From Actinomycetota bacterium (lineage in GTDB: Bacteria > Actinomycetota > Actinomycetes > S36-B12 > UBA5976), in contig CANLIF010000013.1 of NCBI GenBank assembly GCA_947491175.1, forward strand, positions 1-16,212: a DNA stretch of 16,212 nucleotides, in the 5' to 3' direction. The translations under genes and the position numbers were made by a program. Positions 1 through 8,306 of the stretch are shown here, piece after piece; the first letter of the stretch is position 1; every line of letters begins with the position of its first letter. The notes under the pieces were generated by a model. It was not told the origin of the DNA. It was given only the letters and a program-made list of their open reading frames with translations, and did no database searches.

Positions 1-1
1 C

Positions 2-1651
2 GCTTTGCTTAGTGCAATCTCTAGTGGTCAATTGAACTTAACTAGCGCTGACATTCCGTCAGAAATTGTGGTTGAACGTCCCAAAAACTTAGATCATGGT
101 GACTGGGCAACCAATGTTGCAATGCAGGTTGGCAAGAAAGCTGGGTTGAATCCGCGGGCCGCGGCTGAGATTTTGCAAGTAATTCTGCAGGAACTGCCAG
201 GCGTAGAAGCAATTGAAATTGCGGGACCGGGTTTTATAAATATCAGACTCTCGGCTGCGAGCCAAGGTGAGTTAGCACTAGACATCATCGCCAAAGGAAA
301 AGATTTTGGTCGCGGTGTCCAGTTGGCTGGCAAGAAAATCAACGTGGAGTTTATTTCAGCTAATCCAACTGGACCGTTACATCTTGGGCATACCCGTTGG
401 GCAGCCGTTGGTGATGCGATTGCGCGGGTGTTAGAAGCAGAAGGCGCAGAATCAGCACGCGAGTTCTACGTAAATGATCTCGGCGTCCAGATGGATAAAT
501 TTGGCACTTCAGTTAAAGCTGCAGCACTTGGTGAACCAATTCCAGAAGATGGATATCACGGTGCTTACATTCCAGAGCTGGCAGCCCAAGTAGTTTCCCA
601 AAATCCTGCAATCATCGACTTACCTGAACCCCAACGTAGTAAGGCATTTCGAGATGCTGCGTATGCATTACAACTTGCCGATCAAAAACGAGTCCTAGAT
701 AACTTCAATACCCATTTCGACGTTTGGTCTTCTGAAAAGTCACTTCACACATCGGGTGCTGTAGATCGCGGTTTTGAAAAACTAAAATCCCAAGGTCACA
801 TGTTTGTTGAAGAAGGCGCAACCTGGCTACGCACTAGTGATTTTGATGATGATAAAGATCGCGTACTGATTAAAGCCGATGGCGCATTGACTTACTTCGC
901 CTCCGATACTGCTTACTACGTTGATAAGCGCAATCGTGGTTATGACCTTTGCATCTATCTATTAGGTGCTGATCACCATGGATATGTGAACCGACTACGC
1001 GCAGTTGCTGCGTGTGCCGGAGATAACCCAGATGAAAACATTCAAATCCTAATTGGGCAAATGGTTAAGATGCTCAAGAGTGGTCAGGAAGTTCGTCTGT
1101 CTAAGCGTGCCGGAAACATCATCACACTTGAAGATCTTGTGGATGAAGTAGGTGTCGATGCCGCGCGCTATTCATTGATTAGATATCCAGTTGAATCCCC
1201 ATTGGTTTTAGATCTTGATCTATTGGTTTCTAGTACCAACGACAATCCGGTGTATTACGTGCAATATGCACATGCTCGAATTGCATCGGTAGTTAGAAAT
1301 GCAGCCGAACTTGGGATCATCCCGGCTAACACTTCTGATTGGGACCCGGCAACTTTTGACCCATCGCAACTAACGGATGATCGGGAAGGCGCGCTACTTG
1401 GGCTTTTGGCAGATTATCCACGCGTAGTTGCCTCAGCAGCTGAACTTCGGGAGCCTCATCGAATTGCCAGGTACATCGAGGAAGTAGCCACTAGTTACCA
1501 CTCGTTTTATGCAGCTTGTCGAGTCTTGCCACAGGGTGATGAACCAGTAACAGAGTTGAACATTGCCCGACTTTGGCTCTGTGCTGCAACGCGTCAAGTT
1601 ATTTTCAACGGTCTCGAATTGCTGGGTGTTAGTGCACCCGACAAGATGTAA
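2..1651 (+). CDS. argS: Arginyl-tRNA synthetase (5' partial)
   Basis: Cytoplasmic class I aminoacyl-tRNA synthetase that charges tRNA-Arg with arginine. The frame is open to the left edge. Numbering from the TTG codon at 5, the N-terminal tRNA-binding (Add-1) domain covers about residues 1-100 with the family block ERPKNLDHGDWATN. The class I signature HLGH is at 126-129, following FISANPTGP. The KMSKS-equivalent loop RLSKR is at 364-368. A DALR anticodon-binding domain ends in LLGVSAPDKM, a typical ArgRS C-terminus. Compared with actinobacterial ArgRS from memory, about 10 N-terminal residues are missing, so the true start lies outside the window and the TTG at 5 is probably internal. The stop is 2 nt before lysA, so the two are almost certainly cotranscribed, as in many actinobacteria. 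Confidence 0.97.
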   Translation, partial: ALLSAISSGQLNLTSADIPSEIVVERPKNLDHGDWATNVAMQVGKKAGLNPRAAAEILQVILQELPGVEAIEIAGPGFINIRLSAASQGELALDIIAKGKDFGRGVQLAGKKINVEFISANPTGPLHLGHTRWAAVGDAIARVLEAEGAESAREFYVNDLGVQMDKFGTSVKAAALGEPIPEDGYHGAYIPELAAQVVSQNPAIIDLPEPQRSKAFRDAAYALQLADQKRVLDNFNTHFDVWSSEKSLHTSGAVDRGFEKLKSQGHMFVEEGATWLRTSDFDDDKDRVLIKADGALTYFASDTAYYVDKRNRGYDLCIYLLGADHHGYVNRLRAVAACAGDNPDENIQILIGQMVKMLKSGQEVRLSKRAGNIITLEDLVDEVGVDAARYSLIRYPVESPLVLDLDLLVSSTNDNPVYYVQYAHARIASVVRNAAELGIIPANTSDWDPATFDPSQLTDDREGALLGLLADYPRVVASAAELREPHRIARYIEEVATSYHSFYAACRVLPQGDEPVTELNIARLWLCAATRQVIFNGLELLGVSAPDKM

Positions 1652-1653
1652 TC

Positions 1654-2994
1654 ATGGCTTCTGACCTAAACCCAATGATTTGGCCAGCGTCTGCTACTCG
1701 CAACAGCCAGGGTGAACTTTCCGTTGGCGAAATCACCGTTACCGAACTTGCAAACCAATATGGAACTCCGCTTTATGTTTTTGATGAAGCAGATGTTAGA
1801 AAACGCGCACGAGATTATGTAACCGCATTTACCGTTTCAGACATTGAAACAAGTGTGCACTATGCAGGTAAGGCATTCCTGACAACAAAAGTTGCCCAAT
1901 GGGTAAATCAAGAAGGCCTTGGTATCGATGTAGCAAGTGCTGGTGAATTAGAAGTCGCCCTGCGTGCTGGAATTCATCCAAACCAGATTGTTATGCACGG
2001 AAATAACAAAAGCGTTAAAGACTTAGAGCGCGCAGTTGAAGTTGGCGTTGGCCGGGTAGTAATTGACAGTCTGATCGAAATTGAGCGATTGAATGCAGTG
2101 GCTGCAAGCGCGGGCATAGTCCAGCAAGTTTTGCTACGCCTAACTGTCGGCGTCGAAGCCCATACCCATGAAGCAATTTCTACGGCGCATGAAGATCAAA
2201 AGTTCGGCCTATCTGTTGCCTCGGGGATGGCAATGACTGCGGTGGATAATGTTTTGGAATGTGACTCCCTTTCATTAGCAGGACTTCACTCACATATTGG
2301 ATCTCAAATTTTTGATGCAACCGGGTTTGAATTAGCGACCCATCGAGTCGTTGACTTCGCCATTCAAGTTAAAGAGCGCCATGGTATTTCGGTTAGCGAA
2401 ATAGACGTTGGTGGCGGAATGGGGATTGCCTATGTCGAAGGTGATGACCCACTTGATGTAGAGGCCATGGCGAAATCAATCTTGGATATTGTTCGAACCG
2501 AGTGCGCTCGCGTAAACATCTCGGTTCCAAAAATCAGCGTTGAGCCGGGCCGTGCAATCATTGGCAATCCTGGCATCACACTTTATGAAGTTGGAACGGT
2601 CAAGCCGATAGAACTAGATAGTGGAATCACTCGCCATTACATTTCTGTTGACGGCGGCATGAGCGACAACATTCGAACTGCACTTTATGACGCTGAGTAC
2701 ACCGCAGTCATTGCAAATCGGGTGTCCACAGCCAAGCTGGTACCTTCTCGAGTTGTAGGAAAGCATTGCGAAAGTGGCGACATTGTCGTGCGCGATATCG
2801 AGTTACCCTCAGATACTCGACCTGGAGACTTAATTGCGGTAGCGGCAACGGGTGCCTATTGCAGATCCATGGCTAGCAATTACAACCACATCCCAAGGCC
2901 TGCGGCAGTAAGTGTTTTAACTGGTTCTTCTCAAGTACTGCTTCGCAGAGAAACCATCGAAGACCTGCTGGCATTTGATGCTGGAGTTAACTAA
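1654..2994 (+). CDS. lysA: Diaminopimelate decarboxylase
   Basis: PLP-dependent decarboxylase converting meso-diaminopimelate to L-lysine, the last step of lysine synthesis. It has a fold-type III (alanine-racemase-like) barrel plus a C-terminal beta domain. Visible motifs: the PLP Schiff-base lysine K73 in HYAGKAF, HSHIGSQ at 212-218, the phosphate-binding glycine loop DVGGGMG at 251-257, EPGR at 297-300, the active-site CESGD at 372-376 contributed to the partner subunit of the dimer, and a GAYCRSMASNYN tail. The 446-residue length is normal. ATG follows the argS stop by 2 nt with no clear Shine-Dalgarno, suggesting translational coupling to argS. No intrinsic terminator with a U-tract is evident downstream, only hairpins in the 171-nt gap before hom. 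Confidence 0.97.
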   Translation: MASDLNPMIWPASATRNSQGELSVGEITVTELANQYGTPLYVFDEADVRKRARDYVTAFTVSDIETSVHYAGKAFLTTKVAQWVNQEGLGIDVASAGELEVALRAGIHPNQIVMHGNNKSVKDLERAVEVGVGRVVIDSLIEIERLNAVAASAGIVQQVLLRLTVGVEAHTHEAISTAHEDQKFGLSVASGMAMTAVDNVLECDSLSLAGLHSHIGSQIFDATGFELATHRVVDFAIQVKERHGISVSEIDVGGGMGIAYVEGDDPLDVEAMAKSILDIVRTECARVNISVPKISVEPGRAIIGNPGITLYEVGTVKPIELDSGITRHYISVDGGMSDNIRTALYDAEYTAVIANRVSTAKLVPSRVVGKHCESGDIVVRDIELPSDTRPGDLIAVAATGAYCRSMASNYNHIPRPAAVSVLTGSSQVLLRRETIEDLLAFDAGVN

Positions 2995-3165
2995 CCATTT
3001 CTTTCCCAATTGCCACGTTTTTTAAATGGCAGTTTCAAAACTTGAGCGAAACGGCGCCAAGTTTGGCTTGTTTCAAGGGTTTCTGCCAGACTTAGAACAC
3101 GCGGGAGTGCGGGCTTTGCCTCGTTTCTGCACAGTACTTATCCGCGCTATTAATAAGGAGAAGAA
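2995..3165 (+). promoter_or_regulatory. hom leader region with competing hairpins
   Basis: This 171-nt gap between lysA and hom contains no credible gene. It has two hairpins. The first is an 8-bp stem, 3008-3015 with 3027-3034 (one G-U pair, 11-nt loop containing TTTTTTAAA). The second lies at 3041-3077, with GAAAC 3048-3052 pairing GTTTC 3070-3074 around an inner GCCA/TGGC stem (3056-3059 with 3064-3067). GTTTC at 3032-3036 could instead pair with the same GAAAC, so the structures are mutually exclusive. Neither hairpin is followed by a run of T, so a classical intrinsic terminator is not supported. Since threonine genes follow, a hom promoter or attenuation-type leader is plausible, but I cannot pick a convincing -35/-10 pair. 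Confidence 0.35.
3155..3160 (+). promoter_or_regulatory. Ribosome binding site of hom
   Basis: AAGGAG lies 5 nt before the ATG at 3166. It is one of the few strong Shine-Dalgarno sequences in the window and supports the chosen hom start and independent translation initiation after the leader gap. Confidence 0.75.
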
Positions 3166-4455
3166 ATGGGTTCCCCGCTAACAGTTGCACTACTTGGTGG
3201 CGGAACTGTGGGCGCATCGGTTGCCCAACTTATTTCGGAAAGCGCCGACGATTTAACCGCCCGAATTGGTCGGGAACTTAAGGTAACCGGAATCGCAGTT
3301 CGTGATGCCACAAAACCTCGTCCAGGCGTTGATCCCAGCTTGCTAACCGAAGATGCTGCTGGTCTTGCCGCATCTGGCGCCGACATTGTGATCGAAGTAA
3401 TTGGCGGCATTGAACCTGCCAAAACCTTAATCGAGTCAGCAATTGCAAACGGGTCATCTATTGTTACTGCCAATAAAGCCTTACTTGCAGCGCACGGCGC
3501 GCACCTTCACAAATTGGCTGAGGAAGCTGGCGTAGATCTTTACTACGAAGCGGCAGTAGCGGGCGCAATTCCATTACTTCGCCCATTGCGCGAATCCCTT
3601 GCCGGCGACAAGGTCACCAAGATCCTTGGAATTGTTAATGGCACAACAAATTTCATTTTGTCGAAAATGTATAACGACGGTGCAGACTATTCCGCCGTAC
3701 TAAAAGAAGCTCAAGACTTGGGCTACGCCGAAGCTGATCCAACTGCAGACGTCGAAGGATTCGACAGCGCAGCTAAAGCTGCAATTCTCGCGGGCTTGGC
3801 ATTTCACACCAACGTAACCGCCGATGATGTTTATCGCGAAGGCATGACAAAAGTTACTGCCGATGACATAGCGGCAGCTAAATCACTTGGGTATGTAATT
3901 AAGTTGTTAGCGATCGCTGAATTAACTAATGATGACAAGGGCGTAATTGTTCGAGTTCATCCCGCAATGATTCCGATAACACATCCGCTAGCAAGTGTCC
4001 GCGATGCCTTCAACGCAGTTTTCGTAGAAGCCGACGCAGCTGGCCAAGTTATGTTCTATGGCCGTGGCGCGGGTGGAGCTCCAACTGCAAGTTCAGTTGT
4101 TGGCGACGTAGTTGCAGCGGCCCGACATCGAGTCACTGGAACTGTTGGTCCAGCTCAGAGCATTTATGCCGATCTTGAAGTTCGACCAATTGGTCAAGCC
4201 ATAACTTCTTATTACTTGAATCTAAAGGTTGCTGATGAGTCCGGTGTCCTCGCAGCCATCTCTAATGAATTCGCTAAGCACGATGTTTCAATCCAGGCAG
4301 TTCGTCAAGATGGTGAAGGGGATGCAGCGAGTTTAATTATCAGAACTCACCAAGCTCCAGAAAGTCGTCTGCGCGCAACCGTTGAAGCATTAGAAAACAT
4401 GACTGCGGTCCGTGAAGTTCTAGGTGTAATGCGCGTTGAAAGTGCGGGCGCATAA
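3166..4455 (+). CDS. hom: Homoserine dehydrogenase
   Basis: NAD(P)H-dependent reduction of aspartate semialdehyde to homoserine, the branch point toward threonine, methionine and isoleucine. The N-terminal Rossmann domain has GGGTVG at 11-16 and TANKALL at 101-107. The catalytic domain carries GIVNGTTNFIL (155-165) and GYAEADPTADVEGFDSAAKAA (186-206) with the conserved lysine K204. A C-terminal ACT domain (about 348-425, beginning YYLNLKVADESGVLA) is the usual site of threonine feedback inhibition in this monofunctional, actinobacterial-type enzyme. Length 429 residues is normal. It has its own strong ribosome binding site and is followed after 2 nt by thrC, forming hom-thrC-thrB. There is no aspartokinase domain. 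Confidence 0.97.
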   Translation: MGSPLTVALLGGGTVGASVAQLISESADDLTARIGRELKVTGIAVRDATKPRPGVDPSLLTEDAAGLAASGADIVIEVIGGIEPAKTLIESAIANGSSIVTANKALLAAHGAHLHKLAEEAGVDLYYEAAVAGAIPLLRPLRESLAGDKVTKILGIVNGTTNFILSKMYNDGADYSAVLKEAQDLGYAEADPTADVEGFDSAAKAAILAGLAFHTNVTADDVYREGMTKVTADDIAAAKSLGYVIKLLAIAELTNDDKGVIVRVHPAMIPITHPLASVRDAFNAVFVEADAAGQVMFYGRGAGGAPTASSVVGDVVAAARHRVTGTVGPAQSIYADLEVRPIGQAITSYYLNLKVADESGVLAAISNEFAKHDVSIQAVRQDGEGDAASLIIRTHQAPESRLRATVEALENMTAVREVLGVMRVESAGA

Positions 4456-4457
4456 CT

Positions 4458-5516
4458 GTGGCTCACATTTGGCGCGGAGTTATTGAAGAATATCGGGACA
4501 GATTGCCTATCGCACCCAATGATGTTGTTATTTCGTTAGGTGAAGGCGGCACCCCGCTGGTTTATGCCTGCACTTTGTCAGAACTAACAGGTGCCAAGGT
4601 TTATCTAAAAGTTGAAGGCATGAATCCAACTGGATCATTTAAAGATCGCGGCATGACTATGGCAATTACTGATGCGGCACGAAATGGTGCAAAAGCTGTA
4701 GTTTGTGCGTCAACTGGAAACACCAGTGCATCAGCGGCTGCTTTTGCAACTAAAGCTGGGATGAAGAGTGCGGTTTTAGTTCCGCAAGGGAAAATTGCTA
4801 TGGGCAAGTTAGCTCAGGCAGTAATTCATGGCGCAACTATTTTGCAAGTTGATGGAAATTTCGACGATTGCCTGGATATAGCGCGCGACCTGGCCGAAAA
4901 CTATCCAATCGCATTGGTTAACTCAGTTAATCCAACTCGACTACAGGGCCAAAAGACAGCAGCTTTTGAAATTGTTGATGCCCTAGGTGATGCGCCAGAT
5001 ATTCATTGCCTGCCGGTTGGAAATGCTGGAAACATATCTGCATATTGGATGGGCTTCACTGAGTATTACCACGACAAGGTATCAACGCAGCTTCCACAAC
5101 TGTGGGGTTTTCAGGCAGCCGGGGCTGCGCCTTTTGTTGCTGGCCACCCGATCGAAAAACCAGAAACTATTGCAACTGCAATTCGGATTGGAAAACCTGC
5201 ATCTTGGGATTTAGCAGTTGCTGCCCGGGATGATTCAGGTGGCTTGATTGACGCGGTCACTGATGATCAAATTCTCGATGCGTATCGAATCCTGGCTGAC
5301 AAAGAAGGTTTCTTCGTTGAACCATCAAGTGCTGCCTCAGTCGCTGGATTACTGCAACAAGCTAGTCGCGGGTTAGTAGATGCAGGTTCGACCATAGTTT
5401 GTACCGTTACTGGAAATGGTTTGAAAGATACCCAATGGGCATTAGAAAGTGCCAAAGATCCAGTAGTCGTGCCAGTTGATGTCAAAGCGGCCGCAGCAGC
5501 ACTAGGTCTTGCCTAA
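4458..5516 (+). CDS. thrC: Threonine synthase
   Basis: PLP enzyme (fold type II) that converts O-phospho-L-homoserine to L-threonine, the last step of the pathway. The PLP lysine is K62 in NPTGSFKDRGM. The substrate-binding block CASTGNTSASAAAFA follows, and a GNAGN loop near residues 188-192 binds the PLP phosphate. Length 352 is typical of the short actinobacterial form, which lacks the N-terminal extension of the E. coli enzyme. The start is GTG at 4458, 2 nt after the hom stop, with no strong Shine-Dalgarno, so translation is likely coupled to hom. The stop overlaps the thrB start by 1 nt (TAATG). A threonine dehydratase would share the fold, but the neighbours and motif set favour ThrC clearly. 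Confidence 0.96.
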   Translation: MAHIWRGVIEEYRDRLPIAPNDVVISLGEGGTPLVYACTLSELTGAKVYLKVEGMNPTGSFKDRGMTMAITDAARNGAKAVVCASTGNTSASAAAFATKAGMKSAVLVPQGKIAMGKLAQAVIHGATILQVDGNFDDCLDIARDLAENYPIALVNSVNPTRLQGQKTAAFEIVDALGDAPDIHCLPVGNAGNISAYWMGFTEYYHDKVSTQLPQLWGFQAAGAAPFVAGHPIEKPETIATAIRIGKPASWDLAVAARDDSGGLIDAVTDDQILDAYRILADKEGFFVEPSSAASVAGLLQQASRGLVDAGSTIVCTVTGNGLKDTQWALESAKDPVVVPVDVKAAAAALGLA

Positions 5517-6430
5517 TGTCTCGGATAGTTTCAGTTTCCGTTCCAGCAACCAGTGCCAATCTAGGACCAGGTTATGACGCACTCGGACTTGCTCTGGAAA
5601 TTCGGGATTTTGTTACTGCGCAATTCACCGATGACAACAAAGTCACAGTTGAGGTAACTGGTCAAGGTGCTGGAAAACTTCCAACTAATGAATCGCACTT
5701 GATTGCCAAGACCATAATTGATGCTTGCAAAGCATTTGGAACTGAAGTAACTGGACTTCATGTTGAATGTAAAAATGCAATTCCACAAGGTCGGGGATTG
5801 GGATCAAGTGCAGCAGCGATTGTTGCTGGTCTGGTTCTGGCAAGTGAGTTAACTTATGCCCGTGCCAGCGAAGACGAGTTACTTCAAATGGCAAATGCGA
5901 TCGAAGGTCATCCCGACAATGTTGCAGCATGCTTACTTGGCGCGATGACTATCGCTTGGCTTGAAGATGATGGCAAGGCAAATTCAGTTTCGATGAATGT
6001 GCACCCTGATGTTTCACCAGTTCTAGGTATCCCACAAACCGAGTTAGATACTCATAAAGCCCGAGGTTTGATTCCAGAAATGATTGCTCACGTCGATGCT
6101 GCATTTAATGCTGGCAGGTCGGCACTCCTTGTCACAGCCATGATTGGAGACCCTGATTTCTTACTGGAGGCAACGGAAGATAAGTTGCACCAGCCGTTCC
6201 GCGCTCAGGCCTATCCAGAGTCAATTGAGCTAATTGCCCTTCTCAGGGAAGCTGAAATTGCGGCCTGCATCAGCGGGGCTGGACCCACTGTGATTGCGCT
6301 TTGCACTTCGGATCAAGTGGCCCAAGCTTCTGAAATCATTGCAAAATCTGGGTTTACTGCCGCTCCGGTGGCCGTTGCGGATCAAGGCGCAATTCCTGAC
6401 AATAATGATGTCGAGGCCCAAGAAGATTAA
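5516..6430 (+). CDS. thrB: Homoserine kinase
   Basis: GHMP-family kinase that phosphorylates homoserine with ATP and supplies O-phosphohomoserine to threonine synthase encoded just upstream. Motifs: the N-terminal substrate-binding PATSANLGPGYDALGLAL (10-27), the ATP-binding GHMP motif GRGLGSSAA (92-100), EGHPDNVAA in the central part and the C-terminal glycine loop SGAGP (253-257). Length 304 is normal; the last about 20 residues are acidic and poorly conserved in appearance. Its ATG overlaps the thrC stop by 1 nt, so the pair is translationally coupled. No obvious terminator with a U-tract lies downstream; a bulged stem (6434-6440 with 6464-6471) is weak. Confidence 0.96.
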   Translation: MSRIVSVSVPATSANLGPGYDALGLALEIRDFVTAQFTDDNKVTVEVTGQGAGKLPTNESHLIAKTIIDACKAFGTEVTGLHVECKNAIPQGRGLGSSAAAIVAGLVLASELTYARASEDELLQMANAIEGHPDNVAACLLGAMTIAWLEDDGKANSVSMNVHPDVSPVLGIPQTELDTHKARGLIPEMIAHVDAAFNAGRSALLVTAMIGDPDFLLEATEDKLHQPFRAQAYPESIELIALLREAEIAACISGAGPTVIALCTSDQVAQASEIIAKSGFTAAPVAVADQGAIPDNNDVEAQED

Positions 6431-6588
6431 AAAGTCAGATTTCAAGGCAATTTCACATCGCTGATCCTGACCTGCTAGTCTTATGACATCGGTTGAATCT
6501 CTTTCACCGAAAATCCCGCAAAAAAATGCTGAAATCTCGCGTATTACTTGCTGGATAGAAAACCACTCAAAACACAAAGGACACATAC
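6431..6588 (+). promoter_or_regulatory. rho leader and probable promoter
   Basis: A 158-nt gap between thrB and rho. I see no convincing gene. TGCTAG at 6473-6478 resembles the -10 element TGTTAG used by the better promoter at 8268-8296, but no good -35 lies 16-18 nt upstream (TTTCAC at 6451-6456 is the closest). If transcription began near 6485 the rho mRNA would have a leader of about 100 nt, A-rich just before the ribosome binding site. Long leaders subject to autogenous control are known for rho in other bacteria; that this applies here is inference. Confidence 0.3.
6576..6581 (+). promoter_or_regulatory. Ribosome binding site of rho
   Basis: AAAGGA lies 7 nt before the GTG at 6589 and supports that non-ATG start for rho. 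Confidence 0.6.
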
Positions 6589-8250
6589 GTGACCGAGACA
6601 ACTGCCCAAGACAAAGGGCTGAACTCCAAACTCCTTCCAGAATTAAAGGCTATGGCCGCTGGACTAGGAATTGATGGCGCATCTGGAATGCGCAAAGCTG
6701 AACTTGTTAAGGCCATTGGTACCAAGCAAGGTGGCGGTAGAGGCAATCGAACTGCATCCCGTCCAGCTGGCGCTGCAAAGAAAGAAGCAGCCGGTGAAGA
6801 TCGTGCACCTCGTGAAGACCGGGAAGATCGTGCACCTCGTGAAGATCGTGCACCTCGTGAAGAACGCGCACCTCGTGAAGACCGCGAAGAACGCGCACCT
6901 CGCAATAACGATAGTGACAGCGAAGGTAGCGATCGTAATGACCGTGGCGATCGTAATGATCGTAATGACCGCAACGGACGTAACCGCCGTGGCCGCGATC
7001 GTAACGATCGCAATAGTAATGGCCGAAATAACCGTGGTGCCCGTGGTGGAGATCGCGATTATGACTTAGAAGTTTCTGACGATGACGTGCTGTTGCCAGT
7101 TGCAGGAATCATTGACATTCTTGATAACTACGCATTCGTGCGCACTTCCGGCTACTTGCCAGGTCCAAACGATGTTTATGTATCAATGGGATTAGTAAAG
7201 CGTTTCTCACTTCGTAAGGGTGATGCAGTAACCGGTCAGGTTAAGCAGCCACGCGAAGGTGATCGCCCACAGAAATTCAATCCACTAGTTCGCATCGAAT
7301 CTATAAATGGCCTTGAACCAGACGAAGCAATTAAGCGCGTTGATTTTGGCAAGCTAACACCGCTTTACCCGCAGGATCGCTTGCGCCTAGAAACTGTGCC
7401 AAACAACTTGGTTACTCGCGTAATCGATTTAGTTGCACCAATTGGTAAGGGTCAACGTGGACTTATCGTTTCGCCACCAAAGGCCGGCAAGACCATGATT
7501 TTGCAGAACATTGCCAATGCGATTGCGGAAAACAATCCAGAAGTTCACTTGATGGTTGTTCTTGTGGATGAGCGACCTGAAGAAGTGACTGACATGCAGC
7601 GTTCGGTAAAGGGTGAAGTTATTGCTTCCACCTTTGATCGTCCAGCGGAAGATCACACCACAATTGCCGAACTTGCAATTGAGCGTGCAAAGCGTTTGGT
7701 TGAAATGGGTCATGACGTTGTAGTTCTACTTGATTCAATGACTCGCCTTGGTCGTGCCTACAACCTTTCAGCCCCAGCATCCGGTCGTATTCTTTCCGGT
7801 GGTGTTGACTCGGCTGCGCTTTATCCACCAAAGAAGTTCTTTGGTGCTGCGCGCAACATCGAAGAGGGTGGCTCGCTAACAATCTTGGCAACTGCCCTTG
7901 TTGATACCGGCTCTCGAATGGACGAAGTTATCTTCGAAGAATTCAAGGGAACTGGCAACATGGAACTCAAGCTCGATCGCCGACTCGCAGATCGTCGCAT
8001 CTTCCCAGCAGTTGATGTCGAAGCTTCGGGAACTCGTCGCGAAGAAATCCTTTTGGCTGCAGATGAGCTCAAGGTTATTTGGAAGCTTCGTCGGGTCCTA
8101 CATGCACTTGACTCACAGCAGTCACTGGAATTGCTACTTACCAAACTTCGCGAAACCAAGAGCAATCTTGATTTCTTGATGCAGGTTCAAAAGACCACAC
8201 CTGAAGCACCAGGTGGCATGGGTTCAGATTCGATGGATAACGTCGACTAA
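6589..8250 (+). CDS. rho: Transcription termination factor Rho
   Basis: Hexameric RNA-dependent ATPase/translocase that ends transcription and silences untranslated RNA. The start is GTG. Rho_N helical domain at about 11-47; a low-complexity charged insertion at about 66-157; cold-shock-like RNA-binding domain at about 170-235; RecA-type motor from about 255. Walker A is SPPKAGKT (295-302) and Walker B is VVVLLDS (377-383). SGGVDSAALYPPKKFFGAARN (403-423) contains the Q-loop region and GTGNMELKLDR (454-464) the R-loop. Length 553 exceeds the 419 residues of E. coli Rho because of the insertion, which is characteristic of actinobacteria and may add RNA binding or self-association. The insertion contains in-frame DNA repeats annotated separately. 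No gene other than rho fits this motif set. Confidence 0.98.
   Translation: MTETTAQDKGLNSKLLPELKAMAAGLGIDGASGMRKAELVKAIGTKQGGGRGNRTASRPAGAAKKEAAGEDRAPREDREDRAPREDRAPREERAPREDREERAPRNNDSDSEGSDRNDRGDRNDRNDRNGRNRRGRDRNDRNSNGRNNRGARGGDRDYDLEVSDDDVLLPVAGIIDILDNYAFVRTSGYLPGPNDVYVSMGLVKRFSLRKGDAVTGQVKQPREGDRPQKFNPLVRIESINGLEPDEAIKRVDFGKLTPLYPQDRLRLETVPNNLVTRVIDLVAPIGKGQRGLIVSPPKAGKTMILQNIANAIAENNPEVHLMVVLVDERPEEVTDMQRSVKGEVIASTFDRPAEDHTTIAELAIERAKRLVEMGHDVVVLLDSMTRLGRAYNLSAPASGRILSGGVDSAALYPPKKFFGAARNIEEGGSLTILATALVDTGSRMDEVIFEEFKGTGNMELKLDRRLADRRIFPAVDVEASGTRREEILLAADELKVIWKLRRVLHALDSQQSLELLLTKLRETKSNLDFLMQVQKTTPEAPGGMGSDSMDNVD
6796..6903 (+). repeat. Tandem 18/9-bp repeat in rho (EDRAPR)
   Basis: In-frame tandem array coding residues 70-105 of Rho. 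Five 18-bp units of the form gaagatcgtgcacctcgt (E-D/E-R-A-P-R) are interspersed with two 9-bp half-units (E-D-R), in the order 18-9-18-18-18-9-18, exactly 108 bp. Units differ by only a few third-position and D/E changes, implying recent duplication. The protein stretch is an alternating acid/base, proline-spaced linker. Confidence 0.85.
6928..7059 (+). repeat. Arg/Asn/Asp-rich repeat tract in rho
   Basis: Codes residues 114-157 of Rho, built from degenerate DRN and GRN triplets (9-bp units gatcgtaat/gaccgtaat/cgcaatgg type), ending in an RGG-like ARGGDRD. Such Arg/Asn-rich linkers precede the RNA-binding domain in actinobacterial Rho. The DNA units are more diverged than those of the preceding array. 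Confidence 0.7.
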
Positions 8251-8267
8251 GAAATGATTCAAATACC

Positions 8268-8296
8268 CTGACAAAATTTGGGTTCGCTTCTGTTAG
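8268..8296 (+). promoter_or_regulatory. Probable sigma70-type promoter for the C39-like gene
   Basis: CTGACA (8268-8273) is a 5/6 match to the -35 consensus, followed by a 17-nt spacer and TGTTAG (8291-8296) as a -10 of actinobacterial type. The ATG at 8307 is only 10 nt beyond the -10, so the transcript would be leaderless or nearly so, in keeping with the absence of a Shine-Dalgarno sequence. Confidence 0.55.
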
Positions 8297-8306
8297 CCTC
8301 GGCGAC

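Noticed and set aside
3150..3473. Minus-strand frame opposite the start of hom
   Set aside because: Shadow of hom codons with no family resemblance or ribosome binding site.
6483..6674. Small plus-strand frame before and into rho, possible leader peptide
   Set aside because: It overlaps the rho start in another frame, has no ribosome binding site and no recognisable leader-peptide features.
6796..6903. CRISPR-like array
   Set aside because: Repeats are 9/18 bp, directly adjacent with no spacers, and in-frame inside rho.
6567..7013. Long minus-strand frame rich in Arg/Ser/Leu opposite the rho insertion
   Set aside because: It is the mirror of the repetitive rho codons; low complexity, no start context, and rho itself is certain.
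8251..8306. Intrinsic terminator after rho
   Set aside because: Only a weak ACCC/GGGT pairing with a long loop and no T-run; the stretch is better explained as a promoter.
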